In this document: piece by piece, positions 22,801 through 34,425 of the stretch
Numbering within the stretch: position 1 is the first letter of the stretch
Layout: each line of letters opens with the position of its first letter
From: Caenorhabditis remanei
Taxonomy: Eukaryota; Nematoda; Chromadorea; Rhabditida; Rhabditidae
Assembly (NCBI RefSeq): GCF_010183535.1
Contig: NC_071330.1
Coordinates: 2,337,717-2,401,716 of the forward strand
Direction: 5' to 3'
Length of the DNA: 64,000 bases
Made by a program: the position numbers and the translations under genes
Notes under the pieces: model-generated
Told to the model about the DNA's origin: nothing
What the model saw: the letters and a program-made list of their open reading frames with translations, nothing else
Database searches by the model: none

Positions 22801-25800
22801 AGGCCACGCCCATTTTAATGAACTTTCCAACAACAAAAAAAAACAGAATCCTGAATGATCCACCCATTTTTCAGCAATTTTTCAACAGGCTCCGCCCACT
22901 TTTTGCATTTCACAAGAGTACGAGAAATTTCGCGAAAAATGAAGCTCCGCCCACTTTTCGACTTTCTTTCCGAGATTGGAGTTTTCTGAAATCGAATCAG
23001 CTGGAAAGGGGCGGGGCTTATATTCAATTTTCTCCGTTTTTCGAACTAAAAAGGGGCGTGGCTTAATTGTGGGCGGAACCTATTTCAATCTTGTCTCACA
23101 TTTTTTGATGCTTGATGGGCGGAGCTTGTATTCAGGTTCCAATGATTTTCACATAAAAGTGGGCGGAGTCATAATCAACTTTTTCTCAGAATATGGTCTA
23201 TCAGGCTCCGCCCACTTTCAGGCTCCGCCCAACCTACTGTAGAGAGGAGCTAGGATATGGGCGGAGTCAAAATTTCACGCTTTTGAATTATTATTAATTC
23301 AAAATTTTCTGTGCAAGGAAGGCACGTCACGTCCATTTCTTGCGGCAGTGTTGAAATGAGAGTGGGCGTGTGGGCGGGGCGAGCTTTCCTTGCACAGAAA
23401 ATGTTGAATTCATTATACGTTTCCAAACAAAAAGGGGGGCGGAGCTTAAAGATTCTAATCAATTTTGTCGAATAGTTTCAGGCAAACTCCCGTCCCATTG
23501 TGAAAGTGATAGAAAATGCGGAATGCAAGAATTGCGAAAAGAACGGAACTCGTCGATTCGAACTCCGGAAGTTAGAGTTCGTCCAACCAAGGAATATGTC
23601 ACTTGGAGTCATTAAAATGGGAACTTTTTTTGATTTATTGGAAGATGGATCACTTGATTTGTTGGTTGAATACGAGTACGGTAATCAGACACGTTTCGGA
23701 TTCATCTACTGTCCCGATAAGGGTGATACGACGTTTCTGAAAGTGCAAGTGTTCACCGGAGTGTGCAGTGACAACAGATGTAATCCAAAATCAAATGAAA
23801 TCGGATCAAGTATCAGTATGACGGGAGCGTGTGCATCGTTCTCGATGACTGATGGATGGGGTGGAAGTACTCAGAGTGTCGCGTGTCAAGTACCTTCCTC
23901 TTCCCACAGATCACTCTATTTGCCATTTTTGTTGTACGGATTGGGAAGAAGTCCCAATTTTGTCGATGAGGTGCGGATTATTTGGGGTTTTTTGAAGTTT
24001 TGCCAATTTTTCAGATGGAAATTACACAAAAATTGTTATTCATTAGCTCGGCACCATTCTTACAACTGCGCTCTACCGAAACCCTCTTAAAAATGTCTCT
24101 TTTTCTCTGCGTCTCTCAATTTCGCACACAATTTTCTTCGGTTTCGGTAGAGCGCGGTTGTAAGGAGTGTGTTGTGCTAATAGAGAGAAAATTAAATTAA
24201 AACATGCAAAACAAAAATTCTAAGCAATTCAGAATACCATAGCATGAAAATCGCCATTTCGAGAATTTTCTTGCAAAAAAATTCGAAAAACCTGGTATTT
24301 TTTATAACAGAAATCAGTGAAAATTTTGAAAAATCTCATCTTTCACTTTTTCTCATAAAAATCCAAAATTTCAGCTGAAAATTGATGTTTTACAAGGTTA
24401 AGCCCGGATTTCAGACCTGAAAAGTCGAAATTTCATGAAAAAAAACTTCACAATTGTCAAGGTCTGGATAATTGGGGACAAAATTCTAACTTTAATATTT
24501 TAAAATTTTCGGAATTTTTTCCCAAAAAAGTCAAATTTTCAACTGTGATTAAGAATTAGAAGTAATTTTGAAAAGTCTCCAATGATAACTGTTTTTTTAC
24601 CTACTATCTCGGCATAGTTGTTACCAGACTTGTCACGGGCCGGGCCGGGCCAAAATCAGGAAAAATCTCGGCCCGGCCCGGCCCGTAGCCCGGCCCGGCC
24701 CGCTCGGCCCGTTTTGAAACATTTTTTCAAAACATTTTTTGTTTTTCAACTTTTTTTTGGAAATTTTTGGAAATTTTTGGAAATTTTTTGAAAAAAGTAT
24801 AGTTTTCGAATGAACATTTAAAATTGAATCAAAATGTGAATATGTATGATAATTTAAGCATTTTTACTCTTTTTTTTTCGAAAAATTTCAAAAAAAAATT
24901 GGTAAAAATGGGTACCCATTTTTGAATCCGGGCCGACCGGGCCGGGCCGGGCCAAGAGAAATTCCGGCCCGGCCCGGCCCGGTCAAGAAAAATCTCGGCC
25001 CGGGCCGGCCCGATAATGTTTTTGAGAATTTTCTTGCAAAAAAACTGGAATTTTTATTCAAAAATTCCCAAATTTCAGCTGAAAATAGATATTTTACGAG
25101 GTTTTTAGGCCGGATTTCAGGCGTGAAAAGTAGAATTTCCCTTGAAAATTTTTTATAAAAATCCATGAAAATTGCCATTTTGAGAAGTTTTTTGCAAAAA
25201 CGTTCAAAAAAAGAGATTTTTTAAATTGAAATTGATGAAAATTTTGAAAATTCTCACCTTTTCATAATTTTTTTTCATTAAAAAATCCCAAATCTCAGCT
25301 GAAAATATATTTTTTACAAGGTTTTACCCGGATTTCAGGTTTCAAAAGTCGGATTTCCGTGGAAAAAAGTTAAAACTCTTCATTTTTCAATTTTTTAGGA
25401 GTTTTTTGGTCAAAAATCGGAGAAAATTCTAGAAAAAGACATTTTGAGACTAAAAATACCCATTTTCATTTTATAAATTCAGTTTGGTGATCCCTGGAAT
25501 CTCTCGAGAGATTTCTCAATTTTTTCTCGAAATTTTTTTTTACATTTTTAAAAATTTTCATTCAAAATAGTCATAAATTCTTATATTCGTCTTTTTTTTT
25601 GCAAAAATTTCGAATTTTTGTACTGACTTGTGAGTCCCGGTCCGAAAGTCTCTAATTATCTCTATATTTCCAGCTCAACATCGCCATTCCAAAATACGCG
25701 GATCGTAAAGAGGACTGGAAGACAAGTCTGAAACAAATCGTTCCGAACTCTCGTATCATCGTCCTCCCCCCGTCAACAGAGTATCCACATTGGAGTAGTC

Positions 25801-27631
25801 GACTCTATGTTACACCATCTGCACTCATTGTTCAGGTATCGATTGATTTGTTGGCAGTGGTGGGCGCGAGTGAAGCTGAGCTTCACTCCAAAATCCACGG
25901 GGGGAGGAGAAATGTCTGCGTCTCTCGCTGTCGGCAATGGTGGGGCGCGCTCTCTCGCGCTCTCTTCTCCCCGCGCTGTGGCCTCTGCCGCCACGGGGAG
26001 AGTCACTTATTTCACTCCTCGCCCACCACTGTTTGTTGCATGCTTTTCCCTTTTACCCTGAAAATGGACATACGGATGAACAGCACTACAGAAAGACTGA
26101 AATTTATAAGAATCAGCTATTAGCACGGCACACTTCTTACAACTGCGCTCTACCGAAACGGAAGAAAATAGTGTGCGAAATTGAGAGGTTCAGAGAAAAA
26201 TAGACATTTTTCAAGAGAATTTCGGTGGAGCGCAGTTGTAATAACTGTGACGTGCTAATAACTGGCAATCTGAAAACCTGGGGACATCCGGACATACTTA
26301 CTCACAGACAGACCTGACAGTCTTGGGCATCCAGAACCTCAGAATCCTCGAGTAGAGACCAAGTTCAGGTAATCTGGACATCGAGACTGACAGGCAGTCC
26401 TGAATCTGTAATTCTGGACATCCGGACACACAGATTTACATACAGACAGAGCGCTGATTTGACAACAATCGAGACATCTGGATATCCAGACACACCGACA
26501 GACCAGATATGTCGAATTACGGAAATTTGGATTGGATCCCTGGATATCCGGACACACAGATCGACATAGATAATTTTTTTGTAAAACACGGAAATCTGGA
26601 GTTCCGAATACACAGATTTATAGATTGACAGATATTTCGATTTTCAAAAATCTGGAAATCTGAACATCGAGACTGACAGACAGACCTGAATTCGTGATTC
26701 TGGACATCCGGACAAACAGACAGACCAGATATGTCGAATTACGGAAATTTGGATCCCTGGACATCCGGACACTCAGAGCGAAATACAGCAAGTTTTTTTG
26801 TGAAATCCGGAAATCCGGATGTCCGGACAGATTCACAGACATTTCAAGTTTCGAAAAACTGGGATTTTGGACATCTGGACACACCAATTTTCAGCAAAAA
26901 TAGTTTTTGATTTTTGGAATCCAAGAAATCCGGAGACAGATAGACGCCTATTTTTTAAATTACAGCAATTTCATATATTACTGGATATTCAGACACACAG
27001 ACAGACGAGATGTGTCGAATTACAGAATTCTGAACACCTGGACACACAGACCGACATACAGAACGCTTTTTGTAAATCACGGAAATCTGATTCATAGATT
27101 CAAAGAGATTTCGACTTTCGAAAATCTGCATACTTGTCACGGGCCGGGCCAAAATCAGGAAAAATCTCGGCCCGTTTTGAAACATTTTTTGAAACATTTT
27201 TTAAAATTTGATGTTTTTTGGAAATTTTTTGAAAAAAAAAAGTTTTCGAATAAAAATTCAAAATTCAATAAAAAAGTAAATATGTATGATAATTTAAGCA
27301 TTTTTACTCTAAATTTTCGAAAAATTTCAGAAAATTGTGTTACAAAATGAGTACACATTTTTGAATCCGGGCCGACGGGCCGGCACGATTTTTGACAAGT
27401 ACGAAAATCTGGACATCCCGATCCACATACAGACAAATTTTTTGATAACCAAGACATCCGGACTTCCCACACGCACACAGAGACAGAATCTCCTTTCAGA
27501 GTCTCGCCGTGATCGCCCTTGTGTGTTGTATGCTCCTAATGGTCGTCGTATTTCTACACTATCGTGAGAAGAAAGAGGATCGATACGAACGACAGCAACA
27601 GTCGCATCGTTTCCATTTCGATGCCATGTAG
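19878..27631 (+). CDS. lnkn-1: LINKIN / ITFG1 (TIP) family transmembrane protein
   Basis: Seven exons: 19878-20198, 20879-21188, 21921-21982, 22042-22368, 23482-23970, 25674-25835 and 27500-27631, giving 600 residues with every phase matching. Signal peptide at 1-21 (hydrophobic SVLWSLFLLVTVT). The large ectodomain has FG-GAP/integrin-alpha-like calcium-binding repeats: GDFNADRNTDILV, GDFNGDSRLDVLV, DVTNDGWTDILGF, DLNSDLIADIIF and DFDSDGEMDILV. One membrane span near 558-577 (SLAVIALVCCMLLMVVVFL) and a short basic tail. The family (ITFG1/TIP in mammals, LINKIN in C. elegans) maintains tissue integrity through cell adhesion during collective gonad migration and binds cytoplasmic RUVBL ATPases and tubulin. 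A CATTTCCAG acceptor 5 nt before the ATG suggests SL trans-splicing. Poly(A) signal AATAAA at 27870-27875. Introns 4, 5 and 6 are loaded with repeats. Confidence 0.96.
22380..23460. repeat. GGCGGAGC / GCTCCGCCC inverted-motif array in lnkn-1 intron 4
   Basis: At least twenty occurrences of GTGGGCGGAGC-like motifs and their complements (GCTCCGCCCAC) in about 1.1 kb, with two larger diverged copies of a ~430-bp block (about 22400-22770 and 22800-23190). Opposing motifs could fold the intron transcript into many hairpins. Confidence 0.75.
24043..24181. mobile_element. 139-bp TTAGC...GCTAA MITE (copy 1)
   Basis: Ends TTAGCTCGGCACC and GTGTGTTGTGCTAA with inner arms CAACTGCGCTCTACCGAAA and TTTCGGTAGAGCGCGGTTG. 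Core carries TCTCTGCGTCTCTCAATT. Lies in lnkn-1 intron 5. Confidence 0.8.
24625..25016. mobile_element. Truncated GGGCC-rich hAT MITE
   Basis: Starts CAGACTTGTCACGGGCCGGG and contains long GGCCC runs at both ends, but the right terminal repeat is missing, so no target duplication can be read. In lnkn-1 intron 5. Confidence 0.6.
25855..26031. mobile_element. hAT-type MITE, CAGTGGTGGGCG family
   Basis: Ends CAGTGGTGGGCGCGAGTGAA and TTCACTCCTCGCCCACCACTG minus one base are inverted copies. Target duplication TTTGTTGG/TTTGTTGC (7 of 8). GC-rich interior with TCTCTCGCGCTCTC. Sits 19 bases inside lnkn-1 intron 6. Confidence 0.82.
26120..26258. mobile_element. 139-bp TTAGC...GCTAA MITE (copy 2)
   Basis: TATTAGCACGGCACACTTCT at left, GTGACGTGCTAATA at right; TA flanks both ends. 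Same inner arms as copy 1, with GAAATTGAGAGGTTCAGAG in the core. In lnkn-1 intron 6. Confidence 0.82.
26279..27118. repeat. GACATCCGGACACACAGACAGAC minisatellite, lnkn-1 intron 6
   Basis: Degenerate tandem units of roughly 20-110 bases built from GGACATCCGGACA and CACAGACAGAC. A ~220-bp higher-order unit (about 26390-26620 and 26640-26880) ending in ATGTCGAATTACGGAAATTT can be followed. The same words recur at 32740-33110, 34860-40740, 45820-46320, 59040-59080 and 63820-63965. Confidence 0.75.
27129..27403. mobile_element. hAT-type MITE, GGGCC family, exact 8-bp duplication
   Basis: Begins CATACTTGTCACGGGCCGGG, ends TTGACAAGTACG. Target duplication AAAATCTG exact at 27121-27128 and 27404-27411. 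Inserted within the GACATCCGGAC minisatellite of lnkn-1 intron 6. Confidence 0.87.
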
Positions 27632-27910
27632 ATTTGGAAATTCCAGATTTTTATATATTGTATAGTGTCCCTATCATATCTTTTTTCAGCTTCTTTTTCA
27701 CTGTTTTACGGGTCGAATTTCCCCCCCAATTTTTATGCATATTTGACTCCGCCCACTTTTGACCCCGCCCCCCTAGCTGTGATTTTTTTTTTCATCCAAC
27801 CGAGTTTCAGCTTTAATTCTGATAGCATGCTTTCTCGCGTGGCCCCACCCCCTTTTTGTAAATTGTTGAAATAAAGTTATTTCGAATTTTTTTGTGAATT
27901 TAATATTCGA

Positions 27911-29036
27911 ATGAAATTTAAATATTCTCTAATGGATATCGAACGACAAGAGGGCGGAGCCAGACGGGCATCGTTGAAATATGTGAGTTTTTAAAACTTT
28001 TTTATTTTTGAGAAAAAAATTGAATTTTTTTTAAATTATTGATTTTCAGGTGCCGACGAATACGATGAAAGAGCGAGTTCTGGAATTTTTGGATTATTAT
28101 TTTGGGCCGATTAAATTGTGAGTTTCAGCATTTTTTTTTTTAATTTTTGGCTGAAATTATTTTCAAAAATTTCAGATATTTGTTCTCGTACCCGATGCCC
28201 AATGGGTTTTGGGATAATCGAAAGTGGAGGTGAGTAGGCTCCGCCCACTTTTTGGAATAAATGGGAAAATTCACAAAAGCACAGATTTTAAATCTTTTTT
28301 GATTCTAAAAATGATGTTTTGAACTGAAAATTCGATTTTTTATTTAAAAAGTTTTGAATTTTGGAATTTTTTCATGAAAATGTGCTGAATTAATGAGAAA
28401 AAATTCTCGGGCTGAATTAATGAGAAAAAATCGATTTTTTTGTCTTAAATTGAATAAAAAATCCAAGTTTTAGAGTCTAAATCTGATTTTTTACATTGAA
28501 ATTTGAGTTTTTATTGGAAAAATCCATTTTCCCATTTCCAGTGATTTAATACACAATTTCTAATCGAAAACATTACAAAATCTAGTTAAAATATCATAAA
28601 ATCTAGTTAAGTCCTAATTTTTGTGAATTTTTCCCCAAAAAAAACAGAAAAAGCAACGATTTTTCGGGTTTTTTCAGTGTAAAATTTAATTTTTATTTTA
28701 AAAGCATCCTTTGAAATCTCCCTGGAAACGAAGAAAAATCGCCCTGAAAACCGAAAAAATCTCCATGGAAACACCTAGAATTTTCTGACTAGAAAACTCT
28801 GAAAACTAGGCAAAAATCGGATAAAAATTAGAATTTTCACTCAAAATCACAGAAAAATTCCACGTGGCACCCCGACTTTTCACTAATCCACGTGTCTTTT
28901 TTTGCTTTTTCCCCATAAAAAATCAATATTTTATTGCAGAATGAAAGCGAGTGGAGTCCAAGTATTGCCACGTGTCGAAACGGAGCCAATCGTCGATCGA
29001 CTCATTCATATTGTACAGAAACGGCCGGCACGTTGA
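27911..29036 (+). CDS. Small conserved uncharacterised protein (96 residues)
   Basis: Four exons: 27911-27982, 28050-28117, 28176-28229 and 28940-29036, in phase, 96 residues. The product reads MKFKYSLMDIERQEGG, then TNTMKERVLEFLDYYFGPIK, YPMPNGFWDNRKWR, and ends IVDRLIHIVQKRPAR. An alternative in-frame ATG at 27932 would remove seven residues. I recall this as the ZK637.4 position in C. elegans but know no function. No signal peptide; the central FGPIKLYLFSYPMPNGFW is too short and mixed for a confident membrane span. The start is only about 35 bases after the lnkn-1 AATAAA, and no obvious TTTCAG acceptor lies between, so the two genes may share an operon-like unit. AATAAA at 29066-29071, 30 bases after the stop. 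Confidence 0.88.
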
Positions 29037-29802
29037 TTTAAATATTTTGAGTTTTCTTTTGAAGAAATAAATGCGACTTTTTCGAGATTTTTTTTTGAAT
29101 TTTAATAATTTTTCGTGTGTTTTTATCGGTTTCTTGACTCCGATTTGATATTTTTAGTGATTTTTTTTAATGATTTCGATTTTTTTCGCAAAAATGTCAA
29201 AATTTCAACGATTTTCATGCATTATCCATGCTTAAAATCACCAGATTCCGCCAAATTGTTTTAATGAATCTACCATTTTCTTTTTCGTGGCGAGACCCAC
29301 TTCAAGCATGCGCCTTTAATTGTCGATTTACGAGGGTACTGTAATTATTTTTCTGCCACGAGTTTTGCCGCGATTTTTTGGGAGTTTTTTCTATGATTTT
29401 CAACAATTTCTTTGAGGTTTTGTTGAGAAAATCATAGTTTTCATTGCGGTGAAACAATTTTATTAGAAAAGTCGTGGTTTTTCTGTGGAAAATGGTTTTT
29501 TTCAGTTCACAACCGCTTATTTCAGAATTTTCAAAGTTCAAAACTTGAAAATTTTATTATTTTCTCTTTGATTTTTCTGAAAATACTTCTTTTTCAGCAA
29601 AAATTCATTTTTATTTGCGAAAATTGTCTCGAAAAGTCATAAAAATTTTATGCGGTTCAGATTTTCCAGTTTATGCACCTGAAACAACTGAAATTGTAGA
29701 TTTTTTCCGACAAAAATTCATTTTTTCTTGTCTTTCCTTTAAATAAAAGGTGTTTTGAAATACAATTTCACCTGAAAAATTACAATTTTCAGCCAAAAAG
29801 TC
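29037..29802. other. Intergenic region before asna-1
   Basis: AT-rich. A second copy of the CGTGGCGAGACCCA...GTCGATTTACG...GTACTGTAATTATTT repeat is at 29286-29350. TACAATTTTCAG at 29781-29792, 10 bases before the asna-1 ATG, is a good SL acceptor. No gene recognised. Confidence 0.5.
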
Positions 29803-32800
29803 ATGTCGGACCAACTTGAGAGCTCAATCAAGAACGTATTGGAACAGAAGACGTTGAAATGGATCTTCGTTGGAGGAAAGGGCGGAGTCGGAAAGACGAC
29901 ATGCAGTTGCTCTCTGGCTGCTCAATTATCGAAAGTTCGCGAAAGAGTTCTCCTCATTTCGACAGACCCCGCCCACAATATATCCGACGCGTTCTGCCAG
30001 AAATTCACGAAAACGCCGACGCTCGTCGAGGGATTCGAGAATCTTTTCGCAATGGAAATCGACTCGAATCCAAGTGGAGAAGGTGTCGAGATGGCGAATA
30101 TCGAGGAAATGCTCCAAAATGCTGCACAAAATGAGAGTGGAAGTGGCGGCGGATTCGCGATGGGCAAGGATTTACTTCAGAGTTTCGCTGGGGGACTTCC
30201 GGGAATCGATGAGGCTATGAGTTTCGGGGAAATGATGAAGTGAGTAGAGAAATCTAGGGAAAAGATGGGAAAATGACAGAAAAATTAGAGATTTTTGCAA
30301 TAAACCAGGAAAAATCTCTGCCCGGCCCGGCCCGCTCGGCCCGTTTTGAAACATTTTTTCAAAACATTTTGTGTTTTTAAACATTTTTTTGGAAATTTTT
30401 TGAACTTTTTTGAAAAAAGTATAGTTTTCGAATAAACATTTAAAATTGAATCAAAATGTGAATATGTATGATAATTTAAGCATTTTTACTCTTTTTTTTC
30501 GAAAACTTTCAAAAAAAAATTGGTAAAAATGGGTACCCATCATAGTTGTCCGGAATCCGGATTCCGGAATTCCGGGTTTTTTTTGACATTCCGGTTCCGA
30601 TTCCGGATTCCGGAAAATGAAAATTTTCATTCCCATTCCGGATTCCGGTTTTTTGAATTTTTTTCCGGAATCCTGAAGATTAAATTTTAAAATTTTTTTT
30701 TTGAGTTTTAAAGACAACTGAATTACTTATTTTTCGGTTTTGAAGTTCAAAACTAGTTTTAAACTTCATATATCATTAAAAACACTCGAAAAAAAAGACT
30801 TGGACTTGCAAATTTATCGAAACATTCCGGATTCCGAGAAATTCCGGAATTCCGGGTTTTTTCGTCATTCTGGTTCCGGATTCCGCATTTCGAAAATTTG
30901 ATTCCGGTTCCGGATTCCGTATTCCGGAAAATCTAAATTCTCATTCCGGTTCCGGATTCCGGGTTCCGGAAATAAAAAAATCCCATTCCGGTTCCGGATT
31001 CCGGATTCCGGAAACTGAAAAATCGCATCCCGTACAACTCTGGTACCCATTTTTGAATCCGGGCCGACCGGGCCGGGCCGGGCAAAGAGAAATTTCGGCC
31101 CGAGGCCCGGCCCGGGCCGGCCCGATTTTTGACAAGTCTGGTAAAAATAGGTTTTTTTTCAGTGGAAAACTTGAAAAATGATTCAATAACTGGATTTTTA
31201 ATGATTTTTTCATTAAAATTTCGTTTGCATCCGATTTTCCACGAAAGGATCAAGTTTTACTATTGAAAACTTTTAAAAACCAATCAAAAATAGAGTTTTC
31301 TGCCAAAAACCGTTGGGACTCCACGCAAAGCGCCCTCAATGAAGAAACACTGGTTTTTACCAGACTTGTCAAAAATCGGGACTCATTTTTAATAAAGTTT
31401 TTTGAAAATTTCTGAAAATTTAGAGTAAAAGAGCTTAAATTACTACACATAATCAGATTCTGATCGAATTTTTAAGTTTTATGTCGGAAACTAGGCTGTT
31501 TTCAAATAAATGTCGAAATTTAGTTCAAAACGGACCTGACCCGTGACAAATCTGGATTTTTTACTAATTTCCTAACGAAATTAGAAAAAAATGTGTTTGG
31601 TCCCTTTTTCTTCAATTAATAACACTGCAAATTACTCAATTCCCACTTTTTCCTATTTACAAGCTCAGATCCGTGGGATATCGACAGTGTGAACGTCACC
31701 TTGTCAGTTGTAAATATAGTATAGTGACAGATGTGATAATCGGTACGTTTTCACCGTGATAGGCGCTGGATTATGGTTATTGTTGGTCCCTTGGAAATCT
31801 ATAGAATCTGTAACATCCATAGGATTAAGCGCATTCATGGTCCCTGGGAAATCTATCATATCTAATATATTAGCACTGCACGCTTCTCACAACCGCGCTC
31901 CACCGAAACCGAAAAAAATAGTGTGCGAAATTGAGAGACTCAGAGAAATAGAGACATTTCTCAAGGGTATTTCGGTGGAGCGCGGTTGTAAGAACTGTGC
32001 CGTGCTAATATGTCTGTTGGCTTGGTCAAAAATGGATTTTATATGAAAAAAAAATGAAAAAGCTTCGGCCGTTTCATTATGCGATTTTTTGCACCTTTTT
32101 CTGAGTTCTAAACCCAAAAATCAGTATATCTCTTCCAGACTGATAGACTCTCTCGACTTCGACGTCGTCGTTTTCGACACGGCACCAACTGGACACACTC
32201 TTCGTCTCCTCCAATTTCCAACACTTCTGGAGAAAGTGTTCACGAAGATACTGTCACTTCAGGGAATGTTTGGGCCAATGTTGAATCAATTCGGTGGAAT
32301 GTTCGGAATGGGAGGCGGATCGGTGAATGAGATGATCGAGAAGATGACGACTACACTCGAATCTGTCAAGAAGATGAATGCGCAGTTCAAGGATCCGGTA
32401 GGTTTAGGCCACGCCCCTTTTTGGAAATGTGAAAAAACACAGTTGTACTAGTGGATGCTATAAATGAGATTTCGGTGGTTTCCAGAAAGTAGCTCCGCCC
32501 ATATTTAGGTCACGCCTCCTTTCTGACTGAAATTTGGACCCAAATGGGCGTGAACTGATTCAAATCCTTAGTTCACCAGTGTAGTTATCGAAATCTGAAG
32601 AGAAATGTAAAAGTTTCGAGAGAAATTGAGATTTAAGCGCTGTAAATCAGTGATTTGACTGAAACTGCTCAATTTCAACCGAAAAAAACTCTAAAATCTA
32701 ATTTTAACAGTATTTATTTGAGTCCAAATGTCTCCAGATGTTCAGATTTTTATAATACAATTCGAATACCTGAATCTAGGAAAATCGGACTACCTGAAAT

Positions 32801-33894
32801 TCCAGGTTTCCGGATGTCTGTGCATCCGGACATCCAGATTTCCAATTTTCCAAGTTAAATTTCACAAACGTTTTTGAAAATCGCCCGACTGTCTGTCGTT
32901 TGTTTTCAATTTATGGACATCCGGACATCCAGACACACCAGCCGACTTTCAGTGCAACCGTTTTCTGAAATTGAATATCTGTCCGTGTGTCCGGATGTCC
33001 ACAGTTTCTGATTTTTGTGCTATTTTGCAAAGACTGAAATCCCTTCCGTTTTGAGTTTCAATTTTCGGTCGGTGTGTCCCTATATCCGGATGTCCAGACA
33101 GATAACAATTTGGCTAAAACGTTCATCATTTCGGGTTTTTCGGTGATTTTCGATAAAAAACCTTTGGAAATTTCTACAAAAAATTTTCGAAAATTTAGTA
33201 ACAAAAATTGGGATTTTTTGATTTTTCTTGAAATTTTTTTAAAATTTGTACTCAAAAACGGGTTCCTGGGGGTCTGTCCTTGAAATACTCACAGTTTTTT
33301 ATACAAATTTAAGATTTTTGATTCTTAAATACTTGTTTTTTCTGTTTTTCGGTCAAAATTTTCGAACATTTTTCTTGTGATTTTTTCGGGTTTTTTGTCA
33401 AAAAACTCGAAAATTGTTCGAAAAAAAAAAATTCGCAGAGCCCTGATCCTTTCTTTTTGACTTTCGATTGTCGAATTTCCGTATATCCAGATACCCAGAC
33501 GGACGGAACTTTGGAAAATTTCGTTCCCAAATTCTTCTGAAATTCCTCCTTCTATTTCCAGGAAATCACCACATTCGTCTGCGTCTGCATTGCCGAATTC
33601 CTGTCTCTCTACGAAACGGAGCGTCTGATTCAAGAGTTGACGAAGCAAGGAATCGACACTCACAACATAATCGTCAACCAACTTCTGTTCCCGGATACAG
33701 ATGAGAACGGCAAAGTGACATGCCGAAAATGCGGTTCCCGTCAGGCGATTCAATCGAAATATCTCAGTGAAATCGACGAACTCTACGAGGATTTCCACGT
33801 CGTCAAATTGCCACTTCTGGAGGCAGAAGTACGTGGAGGACCGGAGATTCTGAAGTTCAGTGAGAGAATGGTTCATCCGGAGAAGAATAATTAA
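29803..33894 (+). CDS. asna-1: ASNA1 / GET3 (TRC40) tail-anchored-protein targeting ATPase
   Basis: Three exons: 29803-30239, 32139-32397 and 33562-33894, giving 342 residues, the usual length for metazoan ASNA1. The deviant P-loop [10 protein letters not shown] is at 24-33, followed by [12 protein letters not shown] (switch I) and [15 protein letters not shown] (switch II / A-loop). The methionine-rich [10 protein letters not shown] segment belongs to the client-binding groove, and CRKC at 286-289 is the zinc-binding CxxC that joins the homodimer. It delivers tail-anchored membrane proteins to the ER; in worms it also promotes insulin secretion and arsenite/cisplatin resistance. Start supported by a TTTTCAG acceptor 10 nt upstream. 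Introns of 1.9 and 1.2 kb are filled with hAT MITEs and minisatellite; the C. elegans gene, as I recall it, is much more compact. Confidence 0.97.
30305..31140. mobile_element. GGGCC-rich hAT MITE split by a second hAT MITE
   Basis: Left part 30305-30540 (CCCGGCCCGGCCCGCTCGGC onward) and right part 31043-31140 (GGGCCGACCGGGCCGGG ... TTTTTGACAAGTCTG) rejoin at GTACCCAT to match the uninterrupted copy at 24625-25016. The extreme left terminus is missing. In asna-1 intron 1. Confidence 0.75.
30541..31042. mobile_element. hAT-type MITE, CCGGATTCCGGA-rich family, nested
   Basis: Begins CATAGTTGTCCGGAATCCGG, ends CGTACAACTCTG. Target duplication GTACCCAT exact at 30533-30540 and 31043-31050. Both ends are arrays of TTCCGGATTCCGG. 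It sits inside a GGGCC-type element, so it arrived later. Confidence 0.87.
31361..31554. mobile_element. Degenerate CAGACTTGTCA element
   Basis: CAGACTTGTCAAAAATCGGG at left and CGTGACAAATCTG at right; flanks GTTTTTAC and GATTTTTT match only partly. Lacks the GGGCC runs. An old or diverged hAT MITE in asna-1 intron 1. Confidence 0.55.
31870..32008. mobile_element. 139-bp TTAGC...GCTAA MITE (copy 3)
   Basis: TTAGCACTGCACGCTTCTCA at left, GAACTGTGCCGTGCTAA at right, TA flanks. Inner arms CAACCGCGCTCCACCGAAA / TTTCGGTGGAGCGCGGTTG are perfect inverses. In asna-1 intron 1. Confidence 0.85.
32740..33110. repeat. GGATGTCCGGACATCC minisatellite, asna-1 intron 2
   Basis: Repeated GGACATCCGGACATCCAGA and TGTGTCCGGATGTCC words in both orientations, same family as in lnkn-1 intron 6. 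No coding content. Confidence 0.65.
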
Positions 33895-34425
33895 TTGGTC
33901 AATTAATTTATTTAGTTGCATTTCATTTCTCCCCGTTAATTACTTGTCTTTAATTCATGTGGTTTTTTTCCGGTTCCAGGACGTTTTAAAACTTTAAAAC
34001 CGAGACGTTTCGAAACTATGTCGTTTCGGAACTAAATATTGAAATATCACTGAAAAATGGCTCATTTTTCATTTAATTTTTCATTTTTAGGGTGAAAATG
34101 TGTGTTGCGATGCCTGTAAAACATCTTAGTTCGTTGGAGCGCACTTTCTTAGTTTGTGCAATGGAGCGCATTTGCAACCCCTCAAATTTTGAAATTTCTG
34201 TGTCATGGTTTCAAAACGTCCCGGTTTCGAAACGTCCCGGATCCCCCTTCCCCCTTTTCTCCGCTTTTCTAATGTAAAATTCACTGAAAAATGTGAATTT
34301 ATTGGGATAATTTATTCTTCTTATGCCTACTATTATGAATTCTTATTCTTTCCTAGGCCCCGCCCCCTTTTCCCACCCACAGAAGACATATATAATTCAT
34401 TTATTCTTTGAAACTCCAAAAATAA
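33895..34425. other. Convergent intergenic region between asna-1 and the methyltransferase
   Basis: Both genes end here. Holds GTTTCGAAACGTCCCGG repeat words (33965-34030, 34205-34245) and GGAGCGCAYTTGCAA words. Minus-strand AATAAA at 34400-34405, 21 bases past the methyltransferase stop, is its likely poly(A) signal. No gene recognised. Confidence 0.55.

Noticed and set aside
26279..27118. CRISPR-like regularly spaced short repeats
   Set aside because: Units are degenerate, occur in both orientations within worm introns, and have no constant spacer length or cas genes; this is eukaryotic minisatellite.
33325..33921. 198-codon minus-strand ORF opposite asna-1 exon 3
   Set aside because: Antisense of a clear GET3 exon extended into intron sequence; no independent evidence.
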